Below, piece by piece: positions 1 to 11,087 of a stretch of 64,000 bases of DNA. Each line of letters starts with the position of its first letter. The stretch's first letter is position 1. Source of the stretch: Faecalibacterium langellae (lineage in GTDB: Bacteria; Bacillota; Clostridia; Oscillospirales; Ruminococcaceae); the NCBI RefSeq assembly GCF_002549775.1, contig NZ_NMTR01000021.1, positions 682,001 through 746,000 on the forward strand, given 5' to 3'. A program made the translations under genes and the position numbers. The notes beneath the pieces were generated by a model. It did not search any database, had not been told where the DNA came from, and saw only the letters and a list, made by a program, of their open reading frames with translations.

Positions 1-1
1 T

Positions 2-922
2 TTCGCATCCCGTGCAAGGGAGGAGATCGCCGCGCGCAGCATCCAGAAGGACTGCTGCGTCCGTGCCGCCGCTTACGGCATCGCCTGCTTTGCAAAATAC
101 TTTGATGCAAAGGGCCTTGTGCTGCAGACCGAACAGCGCCAGACCGCTGCGGCGGCCCAGCAGCTGTTCGCGCGCTGCGGTGTGCAGGGCGAGATCTTTG
201 AAAAACAGCGCCCCAGCGGCATTCTGTATGAGTTCAACATCCGTGCACCGGAGCAGGTGGCCCGGATGCACGAGCTGTTCGGCACCACCGGCAGCGAGAC
301 CAGCCTGCAGATCGACCCCCGCCTCATCCGCTGCCAGACCTGCGTCAGTGCGTACATTGGCGCAGCTTTTTTGTGCAGCGGCACGGTCATCGACCCGCAG
401 AAGGAATATAATCTGGAGTTTCTCACCCCGCGCACGAACCTTGCGCGGGATTTTGAGGCGCTTTTGGCAGAGCACGAGTTTGCGCCCCACCGCACCCGCC
501 GCAACGGCATCAACCTGATCTACGTCAAAGCCAGCGCCAATGTGGAGCGGCTGCTGCGCTTTATGGGCGCGGCAGACGCGGCCGAGCAGATGCACACCCT
601 GAAGGCGTTCAAGCAGGTGCGCAACCAGACCAACCGGCAGACCAACTGCGACACCGCAAATCTCGGCAAGACGGCCCGGGCCAACGCACAGACGTTGAAA
701 GCCATCCGCTTTCTGGAGGAAAACGATGCCCTGCGCACCCTGCCGGAGGTGCTGCAGGAAGCGGCCGCCAAGCGGATGCAGAACCCGGACCTTTCGCTCA
801 CGGCGTTGTGCAGCTGCTTTGACCCACCCGTGAGCAAATCCGGCCTTTCGCACCGGATGAAAAAGCTGGAAGCACTGGCCGAAACGCTGCGGCAGAATCT
901 GGAACAGGAGGCAAAAGCATGA
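2..922 (+). CDS. whiA: WhiA family DNA-binding protein (5' end cut by window edge)
   Basis: WhiA is a DNA-binding protein with a LAGLIDADG-homing-endonuclease-like N-terminal domain and a C-terminal helix-turn-helix; in Firmicutes it influences cell division and chromosome segregation. The reading frame is already open at base 2 (FASRAREEIAARSI), which matches the usual WhiA start except for the first one or two residues, so only the start codon is missing. The C-terminal HTH region (LSLTALCSCFDPPVSKSGLSHR) is present near residues 265-290. The stop overlaps the dnaE start (ATGA), so the two are translationally coupled. The GTG at 119 is internal and not the real start. Family assignment is by recognition of conserved segments. 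Confidence 0.9.
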   Translation, partial: FASRAREEIAARSIQKDCCVRAAAYGIACFAKYFDAKGLVLQTEQRQTAAAAQQLFARCGVQGEIFEKQRPSGILYEFNIRAPEQVARMHELFGTTGSETSLQIDPRLIRCQTCVSAYIGAAFLCSGTVIDPQKEYNLEFLTPRTNLARDFEALLAEHEFAPHRTRRNGINLIYVKASANVERLLRFMGAADAAEQMHTLKAFKQVRNQTNRQTNCDTANLGKTARANAQTLKAIRFLEENDALRTLPEVLQEAAAKRMQNPDLSLTALCSCFDPPVSKSGLSHRMKKLEALAETLRQNLEQEAKA

Positions 923-3900
923 GTGAATCCACCCCGAATACCCGGCCTTTTGTCCATCTGCACATCCACACGGAGTATAGCCTGCTGGATGGTGCCTGCC
1001 GCATCGACCAGCTGATGGACCGCGTGAAGGAGTGCGGCCAGAATGCCATCGCCTGCACCGACCACGGCGTCATGTATGGCTGTGTGCAGTTCTACAAGGC
1101 GGCAAAAAAGGCGGGCATCAAGCCAATCATTGGCTGCGAAGTCTATGTGGCCACCCGCACCCGCTTTGATAAGGTGAACAAGATCGACGGCAACAACCAC
1201 CTGATCCTGCTGTGCAAGAACGAGACGGGCTACAAAAACCTCATCAAAATGGTGTCGGCCGCTTTCGTGGAGGGTTTTTATTCCAAGCCCCGCATTGATA
1301 AGCAATTGCTGGAACAGTACCACGAGGGCCTCATCTGCCTTTCGGCATGTCTTGCTGGTGAGGTGCCGCAGGCCATTCTGGCAGGGGACTACGAACGTGC
1401 AAAGTCTGCAGCGCTGTGGTACCGTGACCTGTTCGGTGAGGGCAACTATTATATCGAGCTGCAGGATCACGGCCTGGAGGAGGACAACATCGTCCTGCCG
1501 CAGCTCATCAAGCTGGCCCGGGAGACCGGCATCCCCATGGCTGCCACCAACGACTCCCACTACCTGCGCAAAGAGGACGCCAAGATGCAGGGCATCCTGC
1601 TGTGCATCCAGACTGGCAAGACCATTCAGGACGCCGACAAGATGGAGTTCCAGACCGACGAGTTCTACGTCAAGACGACGGACGAAATGTACGACCTGTT
1701 CTCCATGGTGCCGGAGGCCTGCGAGAATACGGCCAAGATCGCCGAGCAGTGCAACTTTGATTTTGATTTTGGGCACACCAAGATTCCTTATTATAAAGCC
1801 CCGGACGGCATGGACAATCAGGCGTTTTTTGAAAAGCTCTGCTGGGAGGGTCTGGAGCGCCGCTATGGCCCCGACGTGCCGCAGGCCAACAAAGACCGTC
1901 TGCAGTATGAGATCGGCGTGGTCAAGAAGATGGGGTACACGAACTACTACCTCATCGTGTGGGACTATGTCAACTATGCCAAGAGCCAGGGCATCCCGGT
2001 GGGCCCGGGCCGTGGTTCCGGCGCAGGCAGCATTGCGGCCTACAGCGTCGGCATCACCGATATCGACCCCATCCGCTACAACCTGATCTTCGAGCGCTTT
2101 TTGAACCCGGAGCGCGTCAGCATGCCCGATTTTGACGTGGACTTCTGCTACGAGCGACGACAGGAAGTCATCGACTATGTCAACCGCAAGTACGGTGCGG
2201 ACCATGTGGCGCAGATCGTCACCTTCGGCACCATGGCGGCCCGCAACGCCATCCGCGATGTGGGCCGCGTGATGGACATCCCGTACCAGCAGGTGGACGC
2301 CGTGGCAAAGCAGGTGCCCATGGAGCTGAAAATGACGCTGAAGCGCGCATTGGAAGTTTCGCCGGAGCTGAAGCGGATGTACGACACCGACCCGCAGGTG
2401 ACGGAACTGATTGACACCGCGCTGAAGGTGGAGGGCATGCCGCGCCACGCTTCCACCCACGCAGCGGGCGTGGTCATCACGCCGGAACCCACGGACTACT
2501 ATCTGCCGCTGGCCACCAACGACGGCCTGCCCGTGACCCAGTTCAACATGACCGAGATCGAAGAACTGGGCCTTTTGAAGATGGACTTTCTGGGCCTGCG
2601 CACCCTGACGGTCATCCGGGATGCGGAGACCGCCGTGCAGAAGCATCACCCGGAGTTCTCCATCCAGAAGCTGGACTACGACGACCCGGACACCTATAAA
2701 ATGCTGGGGCAGGGCGACACCGAGGGCGTGTTCCAGCTGGAATCCTCCGGCATGAAGCAGGTGCTGGTGGGCCTGCAGCCACAGAACCTGGAAGATGTCA
2801 TCGCTCTGATCAGCTTGTACCGCCCCGGCCCCATGGACTCCATCCCCACCTACCTGCGCAACCGCCACGAGCCGGATAAGATCAGCTACAAGACCCCGCA
2901 GCTGGCCCATATTCTGGACGTGACCAACGGCTGCATCGTCTATCAGGAACAGGTCATGCAGATCTTCCGCGAGCTGGCGGGCTTCTCCTTCGGGCAGGCA
3001 GACAATGTCCGCCGCGCCATGAGCAAGAAGAAACACGCCGTCATGGAAGCAGAGCGTGAGCATTTTGTCCATGGCTGCACCGACCCGGGCAACGAGTGCC
3101 CCGGCTGTGTGGCAAACGGCATTTCGGAACAGGTGGCGAACGAAATTTACGACGAAATGTCCAGTTTTGCCTCCTATGCCTTCAACAAGAGCCACGCCGC
3201 CTGCTATGCCTACGTCGCATTCCAGACGGCCTACCTCAAGTGCCATTACCCCAGCGAGTTCATGGCGGCACTGCTGACCAGCGTGCTGGATAACACCGAT
3301 AAGGTCATTGAGTATTCCGGCGAGTGCGCCCGCCTTGGCATCAAGGTGCTGCCGCCGGATGTGAACGTCTCGAACGGCGGCTTCACGGCGGATGACAAGG
3401 GCCAGATTCGTTTTGGCCTGAATGCGGTCAAAAACGTGGGCCGCAATCTGATCGAAAACGTGGTTGCAGAGCGGAAAAACAAGCCCTACACCAGCCTCTA
3501 TGATTTCTGCAAGCGGATGCACGGCAACGAGCTGAACCGCCGGGCCGTGGAGTGCCTCATCAAAGCCGGTGCCTTCGACCGCATGGGCAACAACCGCCAC
3601 AGCCATGTGGAAGCGGTGGAAGGCATCCTGAAAAGCATCGAGACCGACTCCCGTCGCAACCTGGACGGCCAGCTGGACCTGTTCTCGGTCATGAGCGGGG
3701 GAGCGCAGGACGACGCCTCCGAAGACACTTACGAGATCAAGCAGCTGCCGGAATACAGCCACAAGGAGCTGCTGCAGCAGGAAAAAGAGGTCAGCGGCCT
3801 GTACCTGTCCGGCCACCCGCTGGACGCCTACCGGGAGCAGTCGGCAAAGGTGGCGTCCCACACCATCAAGGCGCTCACCGGCGAGGACGCCCATGTGAAG

Positions 3901-4428
3901 GACGGCGAACGGGTGCGCATCGTGTGTGCAGTGGTCAAAAACCGCATGATGACCACCAAATCCAACAGCATGATGGCCTTTACCAGTGTGGAAGATCTGA
4001 CCGGCACCATGGAAGTCATCGTCTTCCCGAAGGTTCTGGACCTGTTCCGGGATGCGCTGCGGGAAAATGCGGTCGTCGTCATTGATGGCCGCCTGTCGGT
4101 GCGCGAGGACGAAGCGTCCAAGCTGTTGGCGGACAGCATCGTTCCCATTGAAAACTATGACCCCTCCAGCCCGGACCACGGCCGGCAGGACCCGCTGCAG
4201 ACTGCTGCGAAAAAGGTCTATATCCGTCTGCCGTCCCGCGAGAGCAGGGAATATGCCAAGGTGGTAAACCTTTTGTCCATCTTCGACGGCGACATCCCGG
4301 TGATCCTCTGCATGAAGGACTCCGGCAAGCGTCTGGCAGCGCCCCGGCGGCTGTACACTTCGGGGCATCCGCTGTTCTTCAAAGAGCTGGAAAGACTGGT
4401 CGGTGCCGAGAATGTTGCAACAAAATGA
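919..4428 (+). CDS. dnaE: DNA polymerase III subunit alpha (DnaE type)
   Basis: Replicative DNA polymerase catalytic subunit, 1169 aa, normal length for DnaE. Order seen: N-terminal PHP domain (HLHIHTEYSLLDGA near residue 12, then ACTDHG), C-family polymerase core with catalytic aspartates in PDFDVDF (D404, D406) and KMDFLGL (D556), tandem HhH region, and an OB fold near residues 995-1060. The PHP metal-ligand histidines and aspartates are largely kept. A cysteine-bearing insertion (C720, C727, C730) lies before the SFASYAFNKSHA segment. The start overlaps whiA by four bases. Low-GC Firmicutes usually also have PolC, which is not in this window, so DnaE may be the second polymerase. Confidence 0.95.
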   Translation: MSESTPNTRPFVHLHIHTEYSLLDGACRIDQLMDRVKECGQNAIACTDHGVMYGCVQFYKAAKKAGIKPIIGCEVYVATRTRFDKVNKIDGNNHLILLCKNETGYKNLIKMVSAAFVEGFYSKPRIDKQLLEQYHEGLICLSACLAGEVPQAILAGDYERAKSAALWYRDLFGEGNYYIELQDHGLEEDNIVLPQLIKLARETGIPMAATNDSHYLRKEDAKMQGILLCIQTGKTIQDADKMEFQTDEFYVKTTDEMYDLFSMVPEACENTAKIAEQCNFDFDFGHTKIPYYKAPDGMDNQAFFEKLCWEGLERRYGPDVPQANKDRLQYEIGVVKKMGYTNYYLIVWDYVNYAKSQGIPVGPGRGSGAGSIAAYSVGITDIDPIRYNLIFERFLNPERVSMPDFDVDFCYERRQEVIDYVNRKYGADHVAQIVTFGTMAARNAIRDVGRVMDIPYQQVDAVAKQVPMELKMTLKRALEVSPELKRMYDTDPQVTELIDTALKVEGMPRHASTHAAGVVITPEPTDYYLPLATNDGLPVTQFNMTEIEELGLLKMDFLGLRTLTVIRDAETAVQKHHPEFSIQKLDYDDPDTYKMLGQGDTEGVFQLESSGMKQVLVGLQPQNLEDVIALISLYRPGPMDSIPTYLRNRHEPDKISYKTPQLAHILDVTNGCIVYQEQVMQIFRELAGFSFGQADNVRRAMSKKKHAVMEAEREHFVHGCTDPGNECPGCVANGISEQVANEIYDEMSSFASYAFNKSHAACYAYVAFQTAYLKCHYPSEFMAALLTSVLDNTDKVIEYSGECARLGIKVLPPDVNVSNGGFTADDKGQIRFGLNAVKNVGRNLIENVVAERKNKPYTSLYDFCKRMHGNELNRRAVECLIKAGAFDRMGNNRHSHVEAVEGILKSIETDSRRNLDGQLDLFSVMSGGAQDDASEDTYEIKQLPEYSHKELLQQEKEVSGLYLSGHPLDAYREQSAKVASHTIKALTGEDAHVKDGERVRIVCAVVKNRMMTTKSNSMMAFTSVEDLTGTMEVIVFPKVLDLFRDALRENAVVVIDGRLSVREDEASKLLADSIVPIENYDPSSPDHGRQDPLQTAAKKVYIRLPSRESREYAKVVNLLSIFDGDIPVILCMKDSGKRLAAPRRLYTSGHPLFFKELERLVGAENVATK

Positions 4429-4461
4429 CATTTCTGTGCACGAATAGCGACAGACTGGCTG

Positions 4462-4490
4462 TTTTCAAATGCCGCCGAGTGTGATATAAT
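4462..4490 (+). promoter_or_regulatory. Sigma-A promoter for pfkA, extended -10
   Basis: -35 TTTTCA (4462-4467), 17-bp spacer, -10 TATAAT (4485-4490) preceded by TGA, an extended -10. It lies between dnaE and pfkA. The leader to the pfkA start is about 110 nt with no strong hairpin noticed. Confidence 0.75.
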
Positions 4491-4606
4491 TATCAAAGGC
4501 GAGTTTAAGGTATCTAAAATATCTTTGAGCAAAGCATTTGAGCGGTGTTAAATAGAGGACAACTGCTCATGGGTAAATGAAGAACAAATTGGAGGGAATC
4601 TCTCGT

Positions 4607-5581
4607 ATGGAAAAGCAGATCAAAACGATTGGCGTGCTGACAAGCGGCGGTGATGCTCCTGGCATGAACGCTGCCGTGCGCGCTGTGGTCCGCACGGGCC
4701 TGCACAAGGGTTATCGCATGATCGGCATTCAGCGCGGCTACAATGGCCTGCTGAACGGCGAGTGCTTCGAGATGAACCTGCGCAGCGTGTCGAACATTAT
4801 TTCTGCCGGCGGCACCATTCTGTACACTGCCCGCTGCCTGGAGTTCAAGACCAAGGAAGGCCAGGATAAGGGCGCAGAGAAGTGCCGTGAGCTGGGCATT
4901 GATGCTCTGGTGGTCATCGGCGGCGACGGCTCTTACCGCGGTGCCCGTGAGCTGGCACACCGCGGCATCCCGATGATCGGTCTGCCCGGCACCATTGACA
5001 ATGATATCTCCTGCACCGATTACACCATTGGCTATGATACGGCCATGAATACCGCACTGGAGATGATCGACAAGCTGCGCGACACCACCCAGAGCCACGA
5101 CCGCTGCAGTGTGGTTGAGGTCATGGGCCGCAACGCTGGTTACATCGCCCTGAATGTGGCCATTGCCTCCGGTGCTATGGCTGTCCTGCTGCCGGAGAAG
5201 GAATTCGATATGCAGCGCGACATTCTGGACAAGATCGCTGAGACCCAGAAGACCGGCAAGCGCCACTTCATCATCATCGTTGCCGAGGGCGTCGGCCATG
5301 CACAGGAGATCGCCAACGAGATCCAGGCCCGCACCGGCATCGACTCCCGCGCCACCATTCTGGGCCACGTCCAGCGCGGCGGTTCTCCCACGCTGCGTGA
5401 CCGCGTGAACGCCTCCGCAATGGGCTACCACGCCGTCTGCCTGCTGGAGCAGGGCAAGTATAACCGCATCGTCGGCATGAAGGGCGAGAAGCTGGTGGAT
5501 TACCCGGTGGATGAAGCGCTTGAAATGACCAAGACGCTTGACCCGGTGCTGATCGACGTATGTAACACCATCAGTATCTGA
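4607..5581 (+). CDS. pfkA: ATP-dependent 6-phosphofructokinase
   Basis: Phosphorylates fructose-6-phosphate to fructose-1,6-bisphosphate, the committed step of glycolysis, in the cytosol. 324 aa, the usual length of bacterial PfkA. Seen: N-terminal GVLTSGGDAPGMNAA, GGDGS at residues 105-109, and PGTIDNDI with the catalytic TIDND. Glycine after GGD and in GLPGTIDND is the pattern of ATP-using rather than pyrophosphate-using enzymes. The start at 4607 is chosen because GGAGGG lies 10 bases upstream; an in-frame ATG at 4577 has no ribosome site. Monocistronic, with its own promoter and terminator. Confidence 0.95.
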   Translation: MEKQIKTIGVLTSGGDAPGMNAAVRAVVRTGLHKGYRMIGIQRGYNGLLNGECFEMNLRSVSNIISAGGTILYTARCLEFKTKEGQDKGAEKCRELGIDALVVIGGDGSYRGARELAHRGIPMIGLPGTIDNDISCTDYTIGYDTAMNTALEMIDKLRDTTQSHDRCSVVEVMGRNAGYIALNVAIASGAMAVLLPEKEFDMQRDILDKIAETQKTGKRHFIIIVAEGVGHAQEIANEIQARTGIDSRATILGHVQRGGSPTLRDRVNASAMGYHAVCLLEQGKYNRIVGMKGEKLVDYPVDEALEMTKTLDPVLIDVCNTISI

Positions 5582-5611
5582 TCACGTAAAACAACTTCAT
5601 AAAATGTTTGA

Positions 5612-5647
5612 ATCGCTCTTTCGGGGAACCGGAAGGGCGATTTTTTG
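5612..5647 (+). terminator. Intrinsic terminator after pfkA
   Basis: Eleven-pair stem (ATCGCTCTTTC / GGAAGGGCGAT, with G-T pairs) followed by TTTTTT. The next 240 bases to the ligA promoter are AT-richer and hold no recognisable gene. Confidence 0.85.
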
Positions 5648-5783
5648 TGCCTTTTTCTGCTGCGGCAGCAGAAGGAAAGAACGCTGCCGTTTGCGTAGAA
5701 ACAGCATCTTTGTCAAACGGAATTACTGAAAAGCACAAGCAGAGAATGGTAAAATAAGAACGATGATACGACAATAATTATGA

Positions 5784-7994
<2,211 letters not shown>

Positions 7995-8012
7995 TAGCAT
8001 TTGAATCGAAGC

Positions 8013-8052
8013 AAACTCCCCGGCGGACGAACGGTCTGCCGGGGAGTTTTTT
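8013..8052 (+). terminator. Intrinsic terminator after ligA
   Basis: Perfect 12-bp stem (AAACTCCCCGGC / GCCGGGGAGTTT) with a 13-base loop and a T run. Confidence 0.92.
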
Positions 8053-8080
8053 GTTGGCAGTTCTAAGCAGGGCGTGTCCG

Positions 8081-8088
8081 CATATACT
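8081..8088 (+). promoter_or_regulatory. Sigma-E-like -10 upstream of spoIIIAA
   Basis: CATATACT at 8081-8088 resembles the sporulation sigma-E -10 consensus CATACANT, about 35 bases before the spoIIIAA start. The spoIIIA operon is sigma-E controlled in Bacillus. The matching -35 (GTTCTAA at 8060-8066) is poor, so this is tentative. No good sigma-A promoter was seen here. Confidence 0.4.
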
Positions 8089-8122
8089 CGTAGCAAAGTG
8101 TTCGCGGAAAGGGGAAACCAAA

Positions 8123-9022
8123 ATGGACGAGTATTATCAGGCGGTGCGTGCGCTGCCCACCTGGCTTGCCGAACCGCTGCTGCATATCCCGCCGACGCTG
8201 GCCGGGCGCATCCATGAACTTCGGCTGCGGACAGGCTGCGGCATCGTTTTGACCCTTGCGGGGCGGCAATGCACAGCCGAAACGCTGCCGGACTGCCCGG
8301 CCGCATTGCGCGGGCTGCGGCTGACGGCCATTCAAATGGAGGAGATCTTTCACACCCTGTGCGGCGGCTCGGTCCACACCCATCAGGCAGAGCTTGCGCA
8401 AGGTTTTCTGACCGCGCCCGGCGGGTGCCGGGTGGGGGTGGCGGGGCGCTTCACGGAGCGGGACGGGCAGCTTATTCTGCAGCAGATCACCTCGTTGAAT
8501 TTCCGCATCGCACGCGTGGTTTCGGCCGTTCTCCCGGAGAAACTCCGGCAGCTTCTGCAGGGGCATTTTGTTGGGATGCTGGTGGTCGGTGAACCGGACA
8601 GCGGCAAGACGACCCTGCTGCGCCAGATCGTTTTTGCGCTGGAACAGCTGCACTGCGCTGCGGCCGTCGTGGACGAGCGGGGAGAGCTTTTCCCGGCGGG
8701 GCACACGCTGCGCCCGGCCGCCGTGGATGTGCTGGCAGGTGTCCCGAAGGCGGCTGCGGTGCAGATGGCGCTGCGCACGCTGGGCCCGCAGGTGATCGTG
8801 CTGGACGAGCTGGGCTCACTGGAAGAAACGCAGGCGCTGGAGCAGGGCTTTTTCGGCGGGGTGGACTTCGTGGCAAGCGTCCACGCCGCCGGGGTTGAAG
8901 ATGCCTTCCGGCGGCCGCAGGTGCGGTACTTACAGCAGCACGGGATGCTGCGGGTCCTTGTGCTGCTGCGGGGGCGAAATACCCCAGGGCAGATCCAGGA
9001 AGTGCGGGTGGTGGAGCCATGA
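8123..9022 (+). CDS. spoIIIAA: Stage III sporulation protein AA (secretion-type ATPase)
   Basis: Mother-cell ATPase of the SpoIIIA-SpoIIQ channel that feeds the engulfed forespore; related to type II/IV secretion ATPases. 299 aa. Seen: Walker A GEPDSGKTT (residues 156-164, K162), VVDERGEL, and Walker B VIVLDELGS. Start ATG 8123 has AAAGGGG upstream. First gene of an eight-gene operon spoIIIAA-AH in canonical order; its stop overlaps spoIIIAB (ATGA). All catalytic motifs look intact, so the gene does not appear to be decaying. Confidence 0.92.
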   Translation: MDEYYQAVRALPTWLAEPLLHIPPTLAGRIHELRLRTGCGIVLTLAGRQCTAETLPDCPAALRGLRLTAIQMEEIFHTLCGGSVHTHQAELAQGFLTAPGGCRVGVAGRFTERDGQLILQQITSLNFRIARVVSAVLPEKLRQLLQGHFVGMLVVGEPDSGKTTLLRQIVFALEQLHCAAAVVDERGELFPAGHTLRPAAVDVLAGVPKAAAVQMALRTLGPQVIVLDELGSLEETQALEQGFFGGVDFVASVHAAGVEDAFRRPQVRYLQQHGMLRVLVLLRGRNTPGQIQEVRVVEP

Positions 9023-9480
9023 TGCTCCGCGTGTTCGGCGCGCTGCTTTTGCCGCTGTGCGGCTGGCTGACCGGCGATGCATTTCAGCAGCGAACGCGGG
9101 AGCAGCTCTGCGCACTGGAATGGAGTATCCGGCTTTTGCGGCGCATCCGGCAGGAGATCGCGTTCCGCCGGGCGGACCTGACGCAGCTGGACGCACAGCT
9201 CCAGCGGGAAGGTCTGCTGGAAACGCCTGCAAAGCCCCGGGCGCTGCAGGCACTTGCCCCACCCAAAGCACTCTCTGAAGCGGAACGGGCCTGCTTTGCG
9301 GAGTGCATGTCCGGCCTCGGGCGGACGAGCGCCGAGCAGGAGTGCGAACGGCTGGATTACTACATCGCGCGGTTTCAGGAGTTTTTGCAGCAGGCACAGC
9401 AGCAGGCCCATGCCCGGGCCGGTCTGCCGCACCGGCTGGGGCTGGCAGCCGGTATGGTGCTGGCGATCTTCTTTTTCTGA
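9019..9480 (+). CDS. spoIIIAB: Stage III sporulation protein AB
   Basis: Membrane component of the SpoIIIA complex, related to the GspF platform protein of type II secretion. 153 aa, with an N-terminal hydrophobic segment (residues 2-18), a long helical middle, and a C-terminal hydrophobic segment ending IFFF. Overlaps spoIIIAA by four bases. Recognition rests partly on position in the operon and on the EWSIRLLRRIRQEIAF segment, which is typical of the family. Confidence 0.85.
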   Translation: MMLRVFGALLLPLCGWLTGDAFQQRTREQLCALEWSIRLLRRIRQEIAFRRADLTQLDAQLQREGLLETPAKPRALQALAPPKALSEAERACFAECMSGLGRTSAEQECERLDYYIARFQEFLQQAQQQAHARAGLPHRLGLAAGMVLAIFFF

Positions 9481-9498
9481 AAGCGGGAGGACGAAAAG

Positions 9499-9693
9499 GT
9501 GGAAATTGATCTCGTGTTCAAGATCGCGGCGATCGGCATCATCGTGGCGGTGCTCAACCAGCTTTTGATCCGGTCCGGGCGGGAAGATCAGGCCATGATG
9601 ACAACGCTGGCCGGGCTGGTGGTGGTGCTGTCCATCCTTGTAAAGCAGATCAGCGCCCTGTTCGTCACGATCAAATCCCTGTTTTCACTATGA
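9499..9693 (+). CDS. spoIIIAC: Stage III sporulation protein AC
   Basis: Small integral membrane protein of the SpoIIIA channel, 64 aa with two transmembrane helices separated by IRSGREDQA, the family's conserved loop. Start is GTG 9499 with GGGAGG eight bases upstream. Overlaps the spoIIIAD start (ATGA). Confidence 0.9.
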   Translation: MEIDLVFKIAAIGIIVAVLNQLLIRSGREDQAMMTTLAGLVVVLSILVKQISALFVTIKSLFSL

Positions 9694-10073
9694 GCACGGC
9701 GTGTATGGTCGCAGGGGCCATCATCGTGCTGGCGGTGGCTCAGCTTTTTCTGCAAAAGGACGCCCCGGTCTATGCGGTGCTGGTCTCCATTGCGGCAGTC
9801 GTGTTCCTTCTGCTGCAGTTGAGCGGCGCGGTGCAATCGCTCCTGCAGCGGGTGGTCGTTCTGGGCCGCCAGGTGGATGGACAGGCCTTTGCGTGCCTTC
9901 TGCGCTGCGCAGGCATCCTGCTGGTGACGGATTATGCCCGCACCTTCTGCGAGGAGGCCGGGGCAAGCTCCCTTGGCTGGTGTGCCGGGTTTGCCGGGCG
10001 CTGCCTCGTGCTGGGGGCCGCATGGCCGCTTTTGGAGGAGATCTGCCAGAAGATCTGGAGCTTGGGAGGGTGA
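9690..10073 (+). CDS. spoIIIAD: Stage III sporulation protein AD
   Basis: Integral membrane component of the SpoIIIA channel, 127 aa with three to four predicted transmembrane helices. Seen: an N-terminal hydrophobic helix, then VDGQAFACLLRCAGI and TDYARTFCEEAG, which match the family's AYL-KI-GIAY-TEF-AQ-CKDAG pattern. Third of the tightly coupled AC-AD-AE set. Confidence 0.88.
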   Translation: MSTACMVAGAIIVLAVAQLFLQKDAPVYAVLVSIAAVVFLLLQLSGAVQSLLQRVVVLGRQVDGQAFACLLRCAGILLVTDYARTFCEEAGASSLGWCAGFAGRCLVLGAAWPLLEEICQKIWSLGG

Positions 10074-10081
10074 AATGGCCC

Positions 10082-11083
10082 ATGACGACGTTGCTTTCCG
10101 GTCTGCCCGGGCAGGAGCTGTGGCAGCCGTATCTGGAAGCCGCCCCGCAGAGTGCGGAAGCATTTGCACAGGACCCGCTCGGGGCGCTGCTTTCGCTGCT
10201 GCCGGTCCATCCGGTTCAGCTGCTGACCCAGATCGCGCACAGCTACATAGCGGTCTTTCTGTTTCTGCTGGCGGTGCTGCTGCTCTCCTTTCTGCTGGGC
10301 GACAGCCGCAATGCCGATCTGCTGGAGCTGGTCTCCGCCGCAGGCTGCGGGGTCCTCTCCTGGGGTGGGCTCACCGGGCTTGCCCAGGAGATCTGCGAAA
10401 AGATGACCAGCTGGAAAAGCTTTCTGCTGGGCTTTCTGCCGGTGTACGGCGGGGTGCTGACGGCAGGCGGGGAAATGCAGGCCGGAATGGCCGCCTGCGG
10501 GCTGCTGCTTTCCGGGTTGTGCCTGCTGGCGCAGTGCACAGCGCTCTGGGTCGGGCCGCTGCTGCAAAGCTACCTTGCCATCAGCATGGCGTGCTGCATC
10601 AGCACCCAGAAAGGCCTTGCCGACGGCTGCCGCTCGGCGGGCAGGCTGCTGCAAAAGGGGCTCAGCCTCGCCGGGCGGCTGTTCGCCATCCTTCTGGGGC
10701 TGCAGCGGGTCGTGACATTGCAGCTGGACAAGACCACCCTGCAGGTGGGGCGGTTCCTCACCGGCAGCGTGCCGGTGATCGGCGATGCCCTGAGCGGTGC
10801 CGCAGATGCCGTCCTTGCCGGGATGCAGCTGCTGAAAAGCACGCTGGGCCTTGCCGGGATCGCGCTCCTCGGGGCGGAGTTTCTGCCGCTGTATCTCACG
10901 CTTCTGGTGCACCTGGCGCTTCTTTACGGCTGCGTCCTCCTGTGCGACCTTGCGGAGAACCGGCGGTGCAAGGCGTTGTTTTCGTGCCTGGCGGAGGCCG
11001 TCCGCTGCATGGCCGCCGTAACGGCACTGTTCTTTGGGCTCATGGCTGTGGGCGTGGCGGCACTGATGCTGTCGGGAGGGTGA
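10082..11083 (+). CDS. spoIIIAE: Stage III sporulation protein AE
   Basis: Polytopic membrane protein, probable core of the SpoIIIA channel. 333 aa from ATG 10082 (GGGAGGG 11 bases upstream); GTG 10070 in the same frame is an alternative. The frame is open further upstream, but that part overlaps spoIIIAD and is not coding. Several hydrophobic helices are visible from about residue 50 to the C-terminus, plus the VPVIGDALSGAADAVLAG segment typical of SpoIIIAE. Somewhat shorter than Bacillus SpoIIIAE, mainly at the N-terminus, where the signal peptide would be. Confidence 0.88.
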   Translation: MTTLLSGLPGQELWQPYLEAAPQSAEAFAQDPLGALLSLLPVHPVQLLTQIAHSYIAVFLFLLAVLLLSFLLGDSRNADLLELVSAAGCGVLSWGGLTGLAQEICEKMTSWKSFLLGFLPVYGGVLTAGGEMQAGMAACGLLLSGLCLLAQCTALWVGPLLQSYLAISMACCISTQKGLADGCRSAGRLLQKGLSLAGRLFAILLGLQRVVTLQLDKTTLQVGRFLTGSVPVIGDALSGAADAVLAGMQLLKSTLGLAGIALLGAEFLPLYLTLLVHLALLYGCVLLCDLAENRRCKALFSCLAEAVRCMAAVTALFFGLMAVGVAALMLSGG

Positions 11084-11087
11084 TGGA

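Noticed and set aside
520-4431. A 1303-codon open frame on the minus strand opposite dnaE
   Set aside because: It is the mirror of a GC-rich gene with biased codon positions; its translation is rich in H, V, G, L and Q with no domain, and dnaE on the other strand has all catalytic motifs.
9701-10081. Upstream part of the frame that ends as SpoIIIAE
   Set aside because: It overlaps spoIIIAD in another frame, and its translation is arginine- and glycine-rich noise.
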